A stretch of DNA of 64,000 nt from Propionibacteriales bacterium (GCA_026392415.1 JAPLCC010000047.1:62001-126000), one strand, 5' to 3'. Shown: positions 7,257 to 15,537, counted from the first letter of the stretch. Made by a program: numbers and translations. The notes: generated from the sequence alone by a model not told the origin.

Positions 7257-8045
7257 TCAGCCGCGGAGCAGCTGCAGCACGCCGTTGGGGGCCGAGTTGG
7301 CCTGGGCGAGCATGGCCGTGCCGGCCTGGGACAGGATCTGCGAGCGGGTGAGGCTCATCATTTCCTGCGCCATGTCGGTGTCGCGGATCCGGGACTCGGA
7401 CGCCGAGAGGTTCTCGATCGCGACGTTGACGTTGTTGATGGTGTGCTCGAACCGGTTCTGGATGGCACCGAGCTCGGCACGCTGGGTCGAGATCGACGTG
7501 ATCTCGGTCTGGACGGTGTTGCTGTCCGTGATGACGGCAGCGCTGACGTCGAAGTCGGCGAGCGCCGTTGCGGAGACGTCGATGGTGTCCCCGTTGTCGA
7601 AGCCGACCTGGAAGGTGAGCGCGGCACCACCGAAGAGGTCGACACCGTTGAACTTGGTGTTGTCCTTGATTCGGGTGATCTCCGTGTGGAGAGCGTCGAA
7701 CTCCGACTGCAGGGCCGCCTGCGACTCGGTGTTCTGGGTGCCGTTGTTGTACTGCACCGAGAGGTCGTTCATGCGCTGCAGCATGGAGTGGACCTCGGTC
7801 AGTGCGCCTTCCGCCGTCTGGGCGACGGAGACGCCGTCCTGGGCGTTGCGGACCGCGACCTTGAGACCGCCGACCTGCGAACGCAGGCCCTCGGAGATGG
7901 CGAGGCCGGCGGCGTCGTCAGCGGCGCGGTTGATGCGGAAGCCGGACGACAGCTTTTCCATCGACTTCGAGAGCTGTCCCTGCGTCACCGACAGGTTGCG
8001 GTAAGCGTTGGTCGCCTCGATGTTCTGGTTGATGCGAAGACCCAT
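7257..8045 (-). CDS. fliC: Flagellin
   Basis: Filament subunit of 262 residues. The N-terminal D0/D1 region begins MGLRINQNIEATNAYRNL and contains SSGFRINRAADDAAGLAISE. The C-terminal D1/D0 region ends with the export and polymerisation helix (MLAQANSAPNGVLQLLRG). The variable centre is only about 60 residues, so the D2/D3 surface domains are essentially absent and the filament should be thin and smooth. Strong ribosome-binding site AGGAGGGAA. A FliA-type promoter is at 8119-8145, and GGA motifs in the leader suggest CsrA control. Confidence 0.97.
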   Translation of the reverse strand: MGLRINQNIEATNAYRNLSVTQGQLSKSMEKLSSGFRINRAADDAAGLAISEGLRSQVGGLKVAVRNAQDGVSVAQTAEGALTEVHSMLQRMNDLSVQYNNGTQNTESQAALQSEFDALHTEITRIKDNTKFNGVDLFGGAALTFQVGFDNGDTIDVSATALADFDVSAAVITDSNTVQTEITSISTQRAELGAIQNRFEHTINNVNVAIENLSASESRIRDTDMAQEMMSLTRSQILSQAGTAMLAQANSAPNGVLQLLRG

Positions 8046-8050
8046 GATGG

Positions 8051-8090
8051 TTCCCTCCTGGATTAGGTCAGATGTACCGGGCGTCCATCC
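8051..8090 (-). promoter_or_regulatory. fliC leader with GGA motifs (candidate CsrA sites)
   Basis: In the fliC leader, CAGGAGGGAA (8060-8051) is the ribosome-binding site and GGATGGAC (8090-8083) lies about 25 bases upstream. Both carry the GGA core bound by CsrA. The genes csrA and fliW (its protein antagonist in Bacillus) are in this window. CsrA binding is inferred, not shown. Confidence 0.4.
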
Positions 8091-8118
8091 GTGGTCGCCC
8101 TTCGAGTTGGTGATCGGC

Positions 8119-8145
8119 CGATCGGCGGCCGTCCCAAGGGATTTC
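8119..8145 (-). promoter_or_regulatory. Sigma-28 promoter of fliC
   Basis: On the minus strand GAAA (8145-8142), 15 bases, GCCGATCG (8126-8119). This is one base from the consensus TAAA -35 and close to the GCCGATAA -10. The -35 lies 12 bases beyond the fliA stop codon. The palindrome GATCGGCCGATC (8112-8123) overlaps the -10. Confidence 0.65.
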
Positions 8146-8156
8146 GCCGATTATTT

Positions 8157-9002
8157 TCAGCCCACGGCGTCGAGCGGGATGGTGATTCCGCGGCGTGCGC
8201 CCTCGGCGTGCCGGGCGGCCACAGCGGAGAAGTAGGTCTCGCGGCGGCGCTGGGCGACACCACCGTCCTTGCCGGTCGACCTGACGAGCGTCGGCTCGAG
8301 CGCGTGGTTGAGGGCGTCGCGGAGCAGGGTGAGCGCTTCGGCGCGCATCTGCGAGATCCGGGAGTCGGTGACTCCCAGCTCCTCGGCGATGTCGGCCATC
8401 GGCCGCTCGGCGAAGAAGTAGTCCTCGACCACGACGCGCAGCCGCTCCGGCAGCTCCGCGATCGCCTCGCGGAGGTAGGTCAGCTTCTCTGCGTGCTCGA
8501 GCAGCTCCTCCGGCGAGGGGGCCCGCGTCGGCAGCAGGTCCTCGATCGGGGTGGTGGTCGATCCCTGGAGGGACAGCACCTGGGCGCGGGCGACGTCGTC
8601 GTCGTTGGCTGCGACCTCGTCGACGGTCATGCCTGTCGACTGGGCGACCTCGGCGGCGGTCGGCGTACGACCGAACAGGCCGGCGAGTCGGCTGCGGGTC
8701 TCGGTGAGGTCGCGGGCCCGGCGGCGGACGGACCGGGAGGCCCAGTCGACCGAACGGAGCTCGTCGAGGAGAGCGCCGCGGATCCGGGTGGCGGCGTACC
8801 GGTCGAACGGAACGCCGCGGGCCGCGTCGAAGGCCCGGCCCGCGAGGACGAGGGCGGTGAGGCCGGCCGAGGTCAGGTCGTCGCGGTTCACGTGGGACGG
8901 AACGCGTCCCATGGTCTCGCGCACGATGTGGCCGACCAGGGCCATGTGGCTGGTGATCAGTTCGTCCGTCTCGTTGGCGACGGTGCCCTCGTACTCGTTC
9001 AC
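8157..9002 (-). CDS. fliA: Flagellar sigma factor FliA/WhiG (sigma-28)
   Basis: A 281-residue sigma factor lacking region 1. Region 2 covers LVGHIVRETMGRVPSHVNRDDLTSAGL with the FDAARGVPFDRYAATRIRGALLDELRS segment. Region 3 is RTPTAAEVAQSTGM. Region 4 ends in a helix-turn-helix (MADIAEELGVTDSRISQMRAEAL). It should direct transcription of late flagellar and chemotaxis genes, including fliC immediately downstream. GTG start at 9002 with only a weak upstream purine run. A roughly 40-residue basic tail extends past region 4 and is of unknown role. Confidence 0.92.
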   Translation of the reverse strand: MNEYEGTVANETDELITSHMALVGHIVRETMGRVPSHVNRDDLTSAGLTALVLAGRAFDAARGVPFDRYAATRIRGALLDELRSVDWASRSVRRRARDLTETRSRLAGLFGRTPTAAEVAQSTGMTVDEVAANDDDVARAQVLSLQGSTTTPIEDLLPTRAPSPEELLEHAEKLTYLREAIAELPERLRVVVEDYFFAERPMADIAEELGVTDSRISQMRAEALTLLRDALNHALEPTLVRSTGKDGGVAQRRRETYFSAVAARHAEGARRGITIPLDAVG

Positions 9003-9144
9003 GTTGATGAGATTCCGGTGTCGCTTCGGCGTGGCGCAACGAAATCCGCGCCAAGTGACCTATTGGGCGGGCAATACAGGACAGAGGTCCCAGGTGGGCG
9101 TGGTCACTCGTGACAACGCGCAAGAGCCCGTCCGGTCGAACGGC

Positions 9145-9171
9145 TCAGGTTTCGGTCCCGTCGGGCGATGA
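9145..9171 (+). promoter_or_regulatory. FliA-type promoter of flgN-flgK-flgL operon
   Basis: TCAG (9145-9148), 15 bases, GGCGATGA (9164-9171). The -10 differs by one base from GCCGATGA. The predicted start leaves a leader of about 50 bases before flgN. Same -35 (CTCAGG) as the flgB promoter. Confidence 0.55.
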
Positions 9172-9228
9172 AGGGACTCAAGAGCACCCGCATCTCGGGG
9201 CGGACGGAAAGGTCAGGAAGTGGTCGAC

Positions 9229-9708
9229 ATGGACAGTTTGTCGCAAGTCCTCTGGCGTGAGCGCGAGCTCCTGGAGACCCTGGCGTACAAGCTCGACATC
9301 GAGCGGATGGTGCTGGCCACCGGCCGCACCCGCTGGCTGGTCAACGTGACCCGCGAGATCGAGGACGTCCTCGACGACCTCCGTGCGACCGAGGTGTTGC
9401 GGGCGACCGCCGCCGACGAGGCCGCCGAGACCGTCGGCATGGCACCGAACCCGTCCCTGGCCGCCCTGGCGGATGCATGTGACGAGCCGTGGCGGGCCAT
9501 CCTGCTCGACCACCGCGAGCGGATGGTCAACCTCGCGCGCGAGATCTCCGAGACCTCCGAGGACGCCAAGGGCCTGATCACCGCCGGCTACCGCTCGGCA
9601 CGCGAGACCCTGCTGGCCATCGGCGGCACCGGGACCGAGAGCTACAGCCCCACCGGCACCGCGGTGGTGGAGACGCGGCGCAGCAGGCTGCTGGACAGGA
9701 GCCTCTGA
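9229..9708 (+). CDS. flgN: FlgN-type chaperone
   Basis: A 159-residue all-helical protein (MDSLSQVLWRERELLETLAYKL...) directly before flgK, the usual position of FlgN, the export chaperone for FlgK and FlgL. I chose ATG 9229 because AGGA lies 10 bases upstream; a GTG at 9220 is too close to that site. The next gene starts 1 base after its stop. Family assignment rests on position plus the helix pattern, including an N-terminal hydrophobic heptad. Confidence 0.75.
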   Translation: MDSLSQVLWRERELLETLAYKLDIERMVLATGRTRWLVNVTREIEDVLDDLRATEVLRATAADEAAETVGMAPNPSLAALADACDEPWRAILLDHRERMVNLAREISETSEDAKGLITAGYRSARETLLAIGGTGTESYSPTGTAVVETRRSRLLDRSL

Positions 9709-9709
9709 G

Positions 9710-11113
9710 ATGGCCGGGTCCTTCGGCTCGATCAGCACCGCACTGTCGGCGCTTCGCTACAACCAGGTGGCGCTCGACGTCGCGGGCAACAACATCTCCA
9801 ACGCGTCGACCGACGGCTTCGTCCGTCGCCGGGTCGTCGGGGAATCGGTCAGCAGCGCAGCGCCCGCCCTCTGGTCGCGCTACGACGGCCATGGCGAAGG
9901 CGTCGCCGTGGGCGAGGTACGCCGCCTCGTGGACCCGCTGCTCGACACCCGGGTACGTCGCGAGCACGCCGCCCTGTCCTACCTCGAGTCCAGTCAGGCC
10001 GTCCTCGCGCGCGTCGAGGAGGGCATCGGCGAGCCCGGCACGAACGGTGTCTACGCCGCGATGCTCGACTTCCGCAACGGGTGGCAGGACCTCGCGCTGA
10101 ACCCCGGCGGCGACGCCGCCCGCCAGCAGGTGCTCGGCCGTGCGGAGACCCTGGCCCAGGCACTGCGGATCCAGGTCAGCAACATCACCGGCGAGGAGGC
10201 CGACCAGCGGGTCCACCTCAACAACGTCGTCAGCGAGATCAACACCGCGGCGGCCGGTCTCGCCGAGCTCAACCAGAGCATCCTCGTCACCGAGCAGAAC
10301 GGCACCGACGCCGGCACGCTGCGCGATCGCCGGGACCAGCTCTCGTTGCGGCTCGCCGAGCTCGGCGGCGCCGTCACCACGGTCCGCCCTGATGGCCAGT
10401 TCGACGTCTCCATCGGCGGCGAGGCCCTCGTTTCGGGACGCGAGGCCGGCACGTTCGTCGTCGCCTCCGGCGTCACACCGACCGGCGCTGCGGACGGCCT
10501 GCCGATCACGTTCCGGATCGACGCCAGCTGGGGCAGCACGGCCGTCCCGACCGGAGCGGCGGGACCCGGCGGTGAGCTGGGTGCGGTCACCGACATCCTC
10601 ACGACCACCCTGCCGTCGTACCGTGCGGGGCTGGACGCGATCGCCGCCGACCTCGCCGCGGGCGTCAACGCCCAGCACGCGCTCGGCTACGACGCCGCGG
10701 GCACCGCGGGCGGTGCCTTCTTCACCTATGACCCGCTCGTCGGCGCGGCCAGCCTGCAGGTGGCGATCACCGACCCCGCCCTGGTGGCGGCCTCCTCGAT
10801 CACCGGTGGCGGCCGCGACGGCAACAACGCCGACGCGCTCAGCAGCGCCGGGGACACCACCGGCGCCTACCAACGACTCGTGAACGGGTTCGGCACCCAG
10901 GTGGCGGCCCTGCAGCGCCAGACCGCCAACCAGACGGCTCTGACCGGCTCCCTCGACAACGCCTGGGAGCAGCAGGCCGGGGTCAACCTCGACGAGGAGA
11001 CCGTGAACATGGTGACCGCGCAACGCGCCTACGAGGCGGCGGCCCGACTGCTGACGACACTCGACGAAGTGCTCGACACCCTGATCAACCGGACCGGACT
11101 GGTGGGACGATGA
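9710..11113 (+). CDS. flgK: Flagellar hook-associated protein FlgK (HAP1)
   Basis: A 467-residue protein with the N-terminal rod-type motif (VALDVAGNNISNASTDGFVRR) and the conserved C-terminal helix (VNLDEETVNMVTAQRAYEAAARLLTTLDEVLDTLINRTG). It forms the first junction ring between hook and filament. AGGAG precedes the ATG. Its stop overlaps the flgL start (ATGA). The middle domain is shorter than in E. coli (547 residues). Confidence 0.96.
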   Translation: MAGSFGSISTALSALRYNQVALDVAGNNISNASTDGFVRRRVVGESVSSAAPALWSRYDGHGEGVAVGEVRRLVDPLLDTRVRREHAALSYLESSQAVLARVEEGIGEPGTNGVYAAMLDFRNGWQDLALNPGGDAARQQVLGRAETLAQALRIQVSNITGEEADQRVHLNNVVSEINTAAAGLAELNQSILVTEQNGTDAGTLRDRRDQLSLRLAELGGAVTTVRPDGQFDVSIGGEALVSGREAGTFVVASGVTPTGAADGLPITFRIDASWGSTAVPTGAAGPGGELGAVTDILTTTLPSYRAGLDAIAADLAAGVNAQHALGYDAAGTAGGAFFTYDPLVGAASLQVAITDPALVAASSITGGGRDGNNADALSSAGDTTGAYQRLVNGFGTQVAALQRQTANQTALTGSLDNAWEQQAGVNLDEETVNMVTAQRAYEAAARLLTTLDEVLDTLINRTGLVGR

Positions 11114-12000
11114 GCATCGGACGCGTGACCCAGCGGATGCTGACCCAGGGCTCGCTGGACAACCTCCAGCAGGGCCTCGGCCGGCTGGCCCGGGTGCAGG
11201 AGCAACTCTCGACCGGGCGGGTCATCAACCGCCCGTCCGACAACCCCACCGGCACCACGGCTGCGATGCGGCTGCGCAGTTCGATGGCGGACCAGACGCA
11301 GTTCGCCCGCAACGCGCAGGACGGCATCGGCTGGCTCACCCAGATCGACACCGCCCTCGACTCCGCGACCTCGACGGTACGGCGTGCGCGCGACCTGGCC
11401 CTGCAGGGCGCGAACGCCGCAGCGGCCGGACCGGTCTCCCGGGAAGCGCTCGCGATCGAGGTCGACGGCCTGCGGCAGAGCCTGCTCTCGCAGGCCAACA
11501 CGACCTACCTCGACAGCCCCGTCTTCGGTGGCGTGACCGCTGGCGGGACGGCGTACGACGCGACGGGCACCTACGTCGGCACGCTGGGCGACGTCAACCG
11601 CCGCGTCGCCAACGGCGTCCAGGTCAAGGTCGACACCAACGGTCCCGACGTGTTCGGCAACGGTGCGACCTCCGCCTTCGCCGAGCTCGAGGCCCTGTCG
11701 GTCGCGCTGCGCGCCGGCAACCAGGCGGGCATCAGCGCTTCGATCAACACCCTCAACACCCGCCTCGACACGATCACCAGCGCCCGCACGGCCGCGGGTG
11801 CCCGGTTCCAGCGGATCGAACAGGCCGACTTCACGGCTGCAGACGCCGGACTCGCCCTGGAGAACCAGTTGAGCATGATCGAGAACGCCGACCTCGCCGC
11901 CACCACGGTGGACCTGAAGCTGCAGGAGGTGGCCTACCAGGCCTCTTTGGCCGCCACGTCGCGCGTGATGCAGCCGAGCCTGCTCGACTTCCTGCGATGA
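11110..12000 (+). CDS. flgL: Flagellar hook-associated protein FlgL (HAP3)
   Basis: A 296-residue flagellin-like junction protein. The N-terminus MSIGRVTQRMLTQGSLDNLQQGL with STGRVINRPSDNPTGT is the FlgL form of the D0/D1 domain. The C-terminus contains LSMIENADLAATTVDLKLQEVAYQASL. It links FlgK to the filament. It overlaps flgK upstream and fliW downstream (ATGATG), so the block flgN-flgK-flgL-fliW is tightly coupled. Confidence 0.95.
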   Translation: MSIGRVTQRMLTQGSLDNLQQGLGRLARVQEQLSTGRVINRPSDNPTGTTAAMRLRSSMADQTQFARNAQDGIGWLTQIDTALDSATSTVRRARDLALQGANAAAAGPVSREALAIEVDGLRQSLLSQANTTYLDSPVFGGVTAGGTAYDATGTYVGTLGDVNRRVANGVQVKVDTNGPDVFGNGATSAFAELEALSVALRAGNQAGISASINTLNTRLDTITSARTAAGARFQRIEQADFTAADAGLALENQLSMIENADLAATTVDLKLQEVAYQASLAATSRVMQPSLLDFLR

Positions 12001-12425
12001 TGGGTGCCATGACACAGACGGCTGCGACCGAGGCCGACATCCCGGTGATCGAGCTGGTCCACCCGATGCCTGGCTTCCCCGACGACGGCCGGTTCGCGCT
12101 CGTGCAGCTCGACGACGACGGAGTCCTCCACGGCTTCCGGTCGCTGGACAGCGAGGGTCTTCAGTTCGTGGTGATCCCGCCGGCGCCGTTCTTCCCCGAC
12201 TACGCACCCGAGCTGGCCGACGACGTGGCCGGAGAGCTCGGCCTCGACGCGGGGAGCGCTGACGGCGACGTGATCGTCCTGCTCGTCGTTCGGGCCGGAG
12301 CGACGCTGGCCGACACCACCGTCAACCTGCGGGCCCCGCTCGTCATCAACACGGTCACCCGTCGCGCGAGCCAGGTCGTCCTCGATGACGCCGACCTGTC
12401 GATCACCGCACCGCTCGTCGCCTGA
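11997..12425 (+). CDS. fliW: Flagellar assembly factor FliW
   Basis: A 142-residue FliW (PVIELVHPMPGFPDDGRFALVQLDDDGVLHGFRSLDSEGLQFVV). In Bacillus subtilis FliW binds flagellin and, when released, binds CsrA and relieves its repression of flagellin translation. Position directly before csrA supports the same partner switch here. The ATG overlaps the flgL stop; an internal ATG at 12009 is possible. Confidence 0.92.
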   Translation: MMGAMTQTAATEADIPVIELVHPMPGFPDDGRFALVQLDDDGVLHGFRSLDSEGLQFVVIPPAPFFPDYAPELADDVAGELGLDAGSADGDVIVLLVVRAGATLADTTVNLRAPLVINTVTRRASQVVLDDADLSITAPLVA

Positions 12426-12438
12426 GGCGGTAGCCTCA
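12423..12438 (+). other. Small hairpin before csrA
   Basis: TGAGGC-GGTA-GCCTCA forms a 6-bp stem with a 4-base loop that includes the fliW stop codon and ends 5 bases before the csrA GTG. No Shine-Dalgarno sequence is seen, so csrA translation may be coupled to fliW or controlled by this hairpin. Confidence 0.4.
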
Positions 12439-12443
12439 CAGCC

Positions 12444-12689
12444 GTGCTGGTTCTCTCTCGTCGCGTCGGTGAAAGCGTCGTCATCGGTGCGGGTTCTCCC
12501 GAAGCGGTGACCATCACCGTCCTCGAGGTCCGCGGCGACGTGATCCGGGTCGGTATCGACGCCCCGCGTTCGGTGGCGATCCACCGCGCCGAGCTGCTGG
12601 CCGAGGTGGCCGACGCCAACACCGACGCCGCGTCCCCGCCCGAAGCGGCCGTGGCCTCGCTGACCGAGGCTCTGCGCACGCGCCGCTGA
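12444..12689 (+). CDS. csrA: Carbon storage regulator CsrA
   Basis: An 81-residue RNA-binding protein beginning MLVLSRRVGESVVIG, the diagnostic CsrA N-terminus, followed by ITVLEVRGDVIRVGIDAPRSVAIHRAEL. The dimer binds GGA motifs in mRNA leaders and blocks ribosome access. Here the likely target is fliC, with FliW (the gene before) as antagonist. The C-terminal 25 residues extend past the usual 60-70-residue length. GTG start. Confidence 0.96.
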   Translation: MLVLSRRVGESVVIGAGSPEAVTITVLEVRGDVIRVGIDAPRSVAIHRAELLAEVADANTDAASPPEAAVASLTEALRTRR

Positions 12690-12709
12690 CTCGTTCGAGT
12701 CACCCTGTC

Positions 12710-12724
12710 TGGGACTAGGTCCCA
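12710..12724. promoter_or_regulatory. TGGGAC-N3-GTCCCA palindrome upstream of cheA promoter
   Basis: A perfect 6-base-arm palindrome 16 bases upstream of the proposed cheA -35. It matches the GGGAC-N3-GTCCC element upstream of flgB (1196-1208). Confidence 0.35.
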
Positions 12725-12740
12725 AGTCCCGCATCCACCC

Positions 12741-12767
12741 TCATCCCCCCTCCCGTGCAGCCGATGG
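12741..12767 (+). promoter_or_regulatory. FliA-type promoter of cheA-cheW-mcp
   Basis: TCAT (12741-12744), 15 bases, GCCGATGG (12760-12767), followed 20 bases later by the cheA ATG with AGGGAGGGACA between. Confidence 0.5.
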
Positions 12768-12787
12768 GCTGCCTGAAGGGAGGGACA

Positions 12788-15046
12788 ATGGACGACGACG
12801 CAGAGATCATTGCGGAGTTCCTCGTGGAGTCTCACGAGAATCTCGATCAGCTCGACCGGGACCTGGTCGAGCTCGAGCAGCAGCCCGGCTCACGGGAACG
12901 GCTCTCGAGCATCTTCCGCACGATCCACACGATCAAGGGGACGAGCGGCTTCCTGGCGTTCAACCGTCTCGAGCAGCTGACGCACGTGGGGGAGACCCTG
13001 CTGTCGCGGTTGCGCGACGGGGACGCCGTGATGACGCCGGCCGTCACCGGGGCATTGCTGTCCATGGTGGACACCGTCCGCGCCCTCCTGGACGGCATCG
13101 AACGCACCGGCAAGGACACCGACCCCACGGTCGACGTCCTGCCGCTGGTCGCGGTCATCGAAGGACTGCTGGAGGACGGCCTCCCAACGACGGCCTCCAG
13201 CTCGACACCTCCCGCCGACGAAACCTCCCCCGTCGACGAGGTGTCTGCGATCGACGAGGCCGCGGAGGAGCCGGACGTGTCCCCGGCGGCATCCTCCGTG
13301 GCCCCGTCGAACCGCTCTGATGACGTGCCGCTCGCTGCGGCGACCGACGTGGTCGTCGACGCGGAGACGCCCGAGACAGACGCAGGATGGGATGGCGTCG
13401 ATCGCCGCACCCGCGTCGAGTCATCGGTGAGGGTCGACATCGACCTGCTCGATGATCTGGTCGACCTGGTCGGCGAGCTCGTCCTCACCCGCAACCAGCT
13501 GGTCCAGCGCAGCCTCGGCTCGGCCGACGTCGAGTTGGTCCGGGCCAGTCAGCGCCTGGACCTGGTCGCGAGCGAGTTGCAGGAATCGGTGATGAAGACC
13601 CGCATGCAGCCGATCGGCCAGGTCTGGTCGAAGTTCCCTCGCGTCGTCCGCGACCTCTCCCACCAGCTCGGCCGTGACGTCGACCTGGTGATGGAGGGCC
13701 AGGAGACCGAGCTGGACCGCAGCCTGCTCGAGGCCGTGAAGGACCCCCTCACCCATCTGGTCCGCAATTCGCTGGACCACGGCATCGAGCGTCCCGAGGA
13801 CCGGCTGGCCGCGGGCAAGTCGGCCAAGGGCACTTTGAGCCTGCGTGCCTTCCACGAGTCCGGCCAGGTCGTCGTCGAGATCACCGATGACGGCAAGGGC
13901 ATCGACCCCGAGCGGATCGCTGCGGTCGCGCTCGAACGTGGCGTCGTCACCCGCGACCAGCTCTCGCAGATGGACTCCCGCGAGGTGCTGGGCCTGATCT
14001 TCCGGCCCGGTTTCTCGACAGCGGCTGCTGTCTCCAACATCTCCGGCCGCGGTGTCGGGATGGACGTCGTGCGCACCAACATCGAGCGGATCGGCGGCAG
14101 TGTCGACGTGACGTCCGAGATCGGTCGAGGCACCACCACCCGGGTCCGGATCCCGCTGACCCTGGCGATCATCCCGGCGCTGGTCGTGGGCGAGGGCGAG
14201 GAGCGCTATGCGATTCCGCAGGCCAACCTGGTCGAGCTCGTCCGGATCGAGGGTGACGACCTGCGTCGCCAGGTCGAGGACATCGCCGGCGCCCCGGTGC
14301 TCCGGCTGCGCGGCAAGCTGTTGCCGCTGGTCTCCTTGTCCGAGATCCTCGGCGGCCCGGCTCCCGAGGGCGAGTCGGTCACGGTCGTCGTGCTCCAGTC
14401 CGACGAGGTGCGTTTCGGCCTCTGCGTGTCGACCGTGTTCGACACCCAGGAGATCGTGGTCAAGCCCATCGGCCGCCAGCTGAAGGGCCTGGCGATGTAT
14501 GCCGGCGCCACGATCATGGGCGACGGGCGGGTCGCGTTGATCCTCGACGTCGCCGGCACCGCCGTCACCGCAGGTGTCGGATCGGCTCAGCAGGAAACAG
14601 CGGACACCCGTGCGGTCGCCGCTGATGACCGTACGGCGCTGCTGGTGCTGGAGGTCGCTGACGGCCGCCGTGCAGCCTTGCCGTTGACCGCAGTCTCGAG
14701 GCTCGAGGAGTTCTCCCAGGACCGGATCGAGCGCAGCGGGGCGAGCGAGGTCGTGCAGTACCGCGACGGTCTCCTGCCGCTGGTGCGCCTGGCGACGGCC
14801 ATCGGCCTCGTCGACACGAGCAGCCGCACCGACCAGATCAGCGTCGTCGTGCACGAGACCGCGGGAGCAGCCGGCGGAGCGGTCGGCATCGTGATCGACC
14901 GTGTGCTCGACGTCGTCGATGTCGCCATCGTCTCCAGCCATGTCGGTCGTCGTGACGGGGTGACCGGCAGTGCGGTCGTCCAGGACCGGGTCACCGACCT
15001 GGTGGACCTGGCGGCCGTCGTGGCTCGATCGGGGGTCCCCGCATGA
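12788..15046 (+). CDS. cheA: Chemotaxis histidine kinase CheA with two CheW-like domains
   Basis: A 752-residue kinase. Domains in order: HPt with phospho-site H47 (FRTIHTIKGTSGFL); an acidic, low-complexity linker (about 120-215); dimerisation helices (about 220-285); and an HATPase with the N box HLVRNSLDHGIERP and the GRGVGMDVV G box (about 285-470). A CheW-like P5 domain (about 470-605) follows, and then a second CheW-like domain (about 620-752, LLVLEVADGRRAALPLTAVSRLEEF). No separate CheY-binding P2 domain is obvious; the linker may replace it. ATG 12788 is chosen for the AGGGAGGGACA site. Its stop overlaps cheW. Confidence 0.96.
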   Translation: MDDDAEIIAEFLVESHENLDQLDRDLVELEQQPGSRERLSSIFRTIHTIKGTSGFLAFNRLEQLTHVGETLLSRLRDGDAVMTPAVTGALLSMVDTVRALLDGIERTGKDTDPTVDVLPLVAVIEGLLEDGLPTTASSSTPPADETSPVDEVSAIDEAAEEPDVSPAASSVAPSNRSDDVPLAAATDVVVDAETPETDAGWDGVDRRTRVESSVRVDIDLLDDLVDLVGELVLTRNQLVQRSLGSADVELVRASQRLDLVASELQESVMKTRMQPIGQVWSKFPRVVRDLSHQLGRDVDLVMEGQETELDRSLLEAVKDPLTHLVRNSLDHGIERPEDRLAAGKSAKGTLSLRAFHESGQVVVEITDDGKGIDPERIAAVALERGVVTRDQLSQMDSREVLGLIFRPGFSTAAAVSNISGRGVGMDVVRTNIERIGGSVDVTSEIGRGTTTRVRIPLTLAIIPALVVGEGEERYAIPQANLVELVRIEGDDLRRQVEDIAGAPVLRLRGKLLPLVSLSEILGGPAPEGESVTVVVLQSDEVRFGLCVSTVFDTQEIVVKPIGRQLKGLAMYAGATIMGDGRVALILDVAGTAVTAGVGSAQQETADTRAVAADDRTALLVLEVADGRRAALPLTAVSRLEEFSQDRIERSGASEVVQYRDGLLPLVRLATAIGLVDTSSRTDQISVVVHETAGAAGGAVGIVIDRVLDVVDVAIVSSHVGRRDGVTGSAVVQDRVTDLVDLAAVVARSGVPA

Positions 15047-15537
15047 GTGTCACCGCCACTGCCTCAGCAGGCACGGCCGTCGAGCAGTACTGCACGTTCT
15101 GGGTCGCCGACCTGTTCTTCGGGGTCGCCGTCGCGGAGGTGCAGGAGGTGCTGCGTGCCCAGCCGATGACTCCGGTGCCGCGCGCCGCCGGCGCCGTCAC
15201 CGGTCTGATCAACCTGCGCGGCCAGATCGTCACTGCCGTCGACCTGCGGGTCCGTCTCGGGTTGCCGCCGCGTGCGAGCGACCAGCTCCCCATGAACGTG
15301 ATCGTCCGCAGTCGCGGCGAGGTGGTCAGCCTCCTCGTCGATGACATCGGGGACGTGATCGACACCGCCGGTGTGGATGGACAACCGGCGCCAGCAAACA
15401 TGCCCAGGAAGGTGCAGGACCTCGTGTGCAAGGAACGCGGGGTTCTCCCGCTGGCCGACGCCATCCTGCTCGTCCTCGATGCAGACCGTGCGGTCGACGT
15501 CTCGACCGCATCCGACAACCCCGGAGGAACCCCGTGA
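15043..15537 (+). CDS. cheW: Chemotaxis coupling protein CheW
   Basis: A 164-residue SH3-like adaptor that links chemoreceptors to Che[21 protein letters not shown], then [25 protein letters not shown], then [12 protein letters not shown]. All are family landmarks. ATG overlaps the cheA stop, and its own stop overlaps the receptor start, so the three are co-translated. Confidence 0.95.
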   Translation: MSVTATASAGTAVEQYCTFWVADLFFGVAVAEVQEVLRAQPMTPVPRAAGAVTGLINLRGQIVTAVDLRVRLGLPPRASDQLPMNVIVRSRGEVVSLLVDDIGDVIDTAGVDGQPAPANMPRKVQDLVCKERGVLPLADAILLVLDADRAVDVSTASDNPGGTP

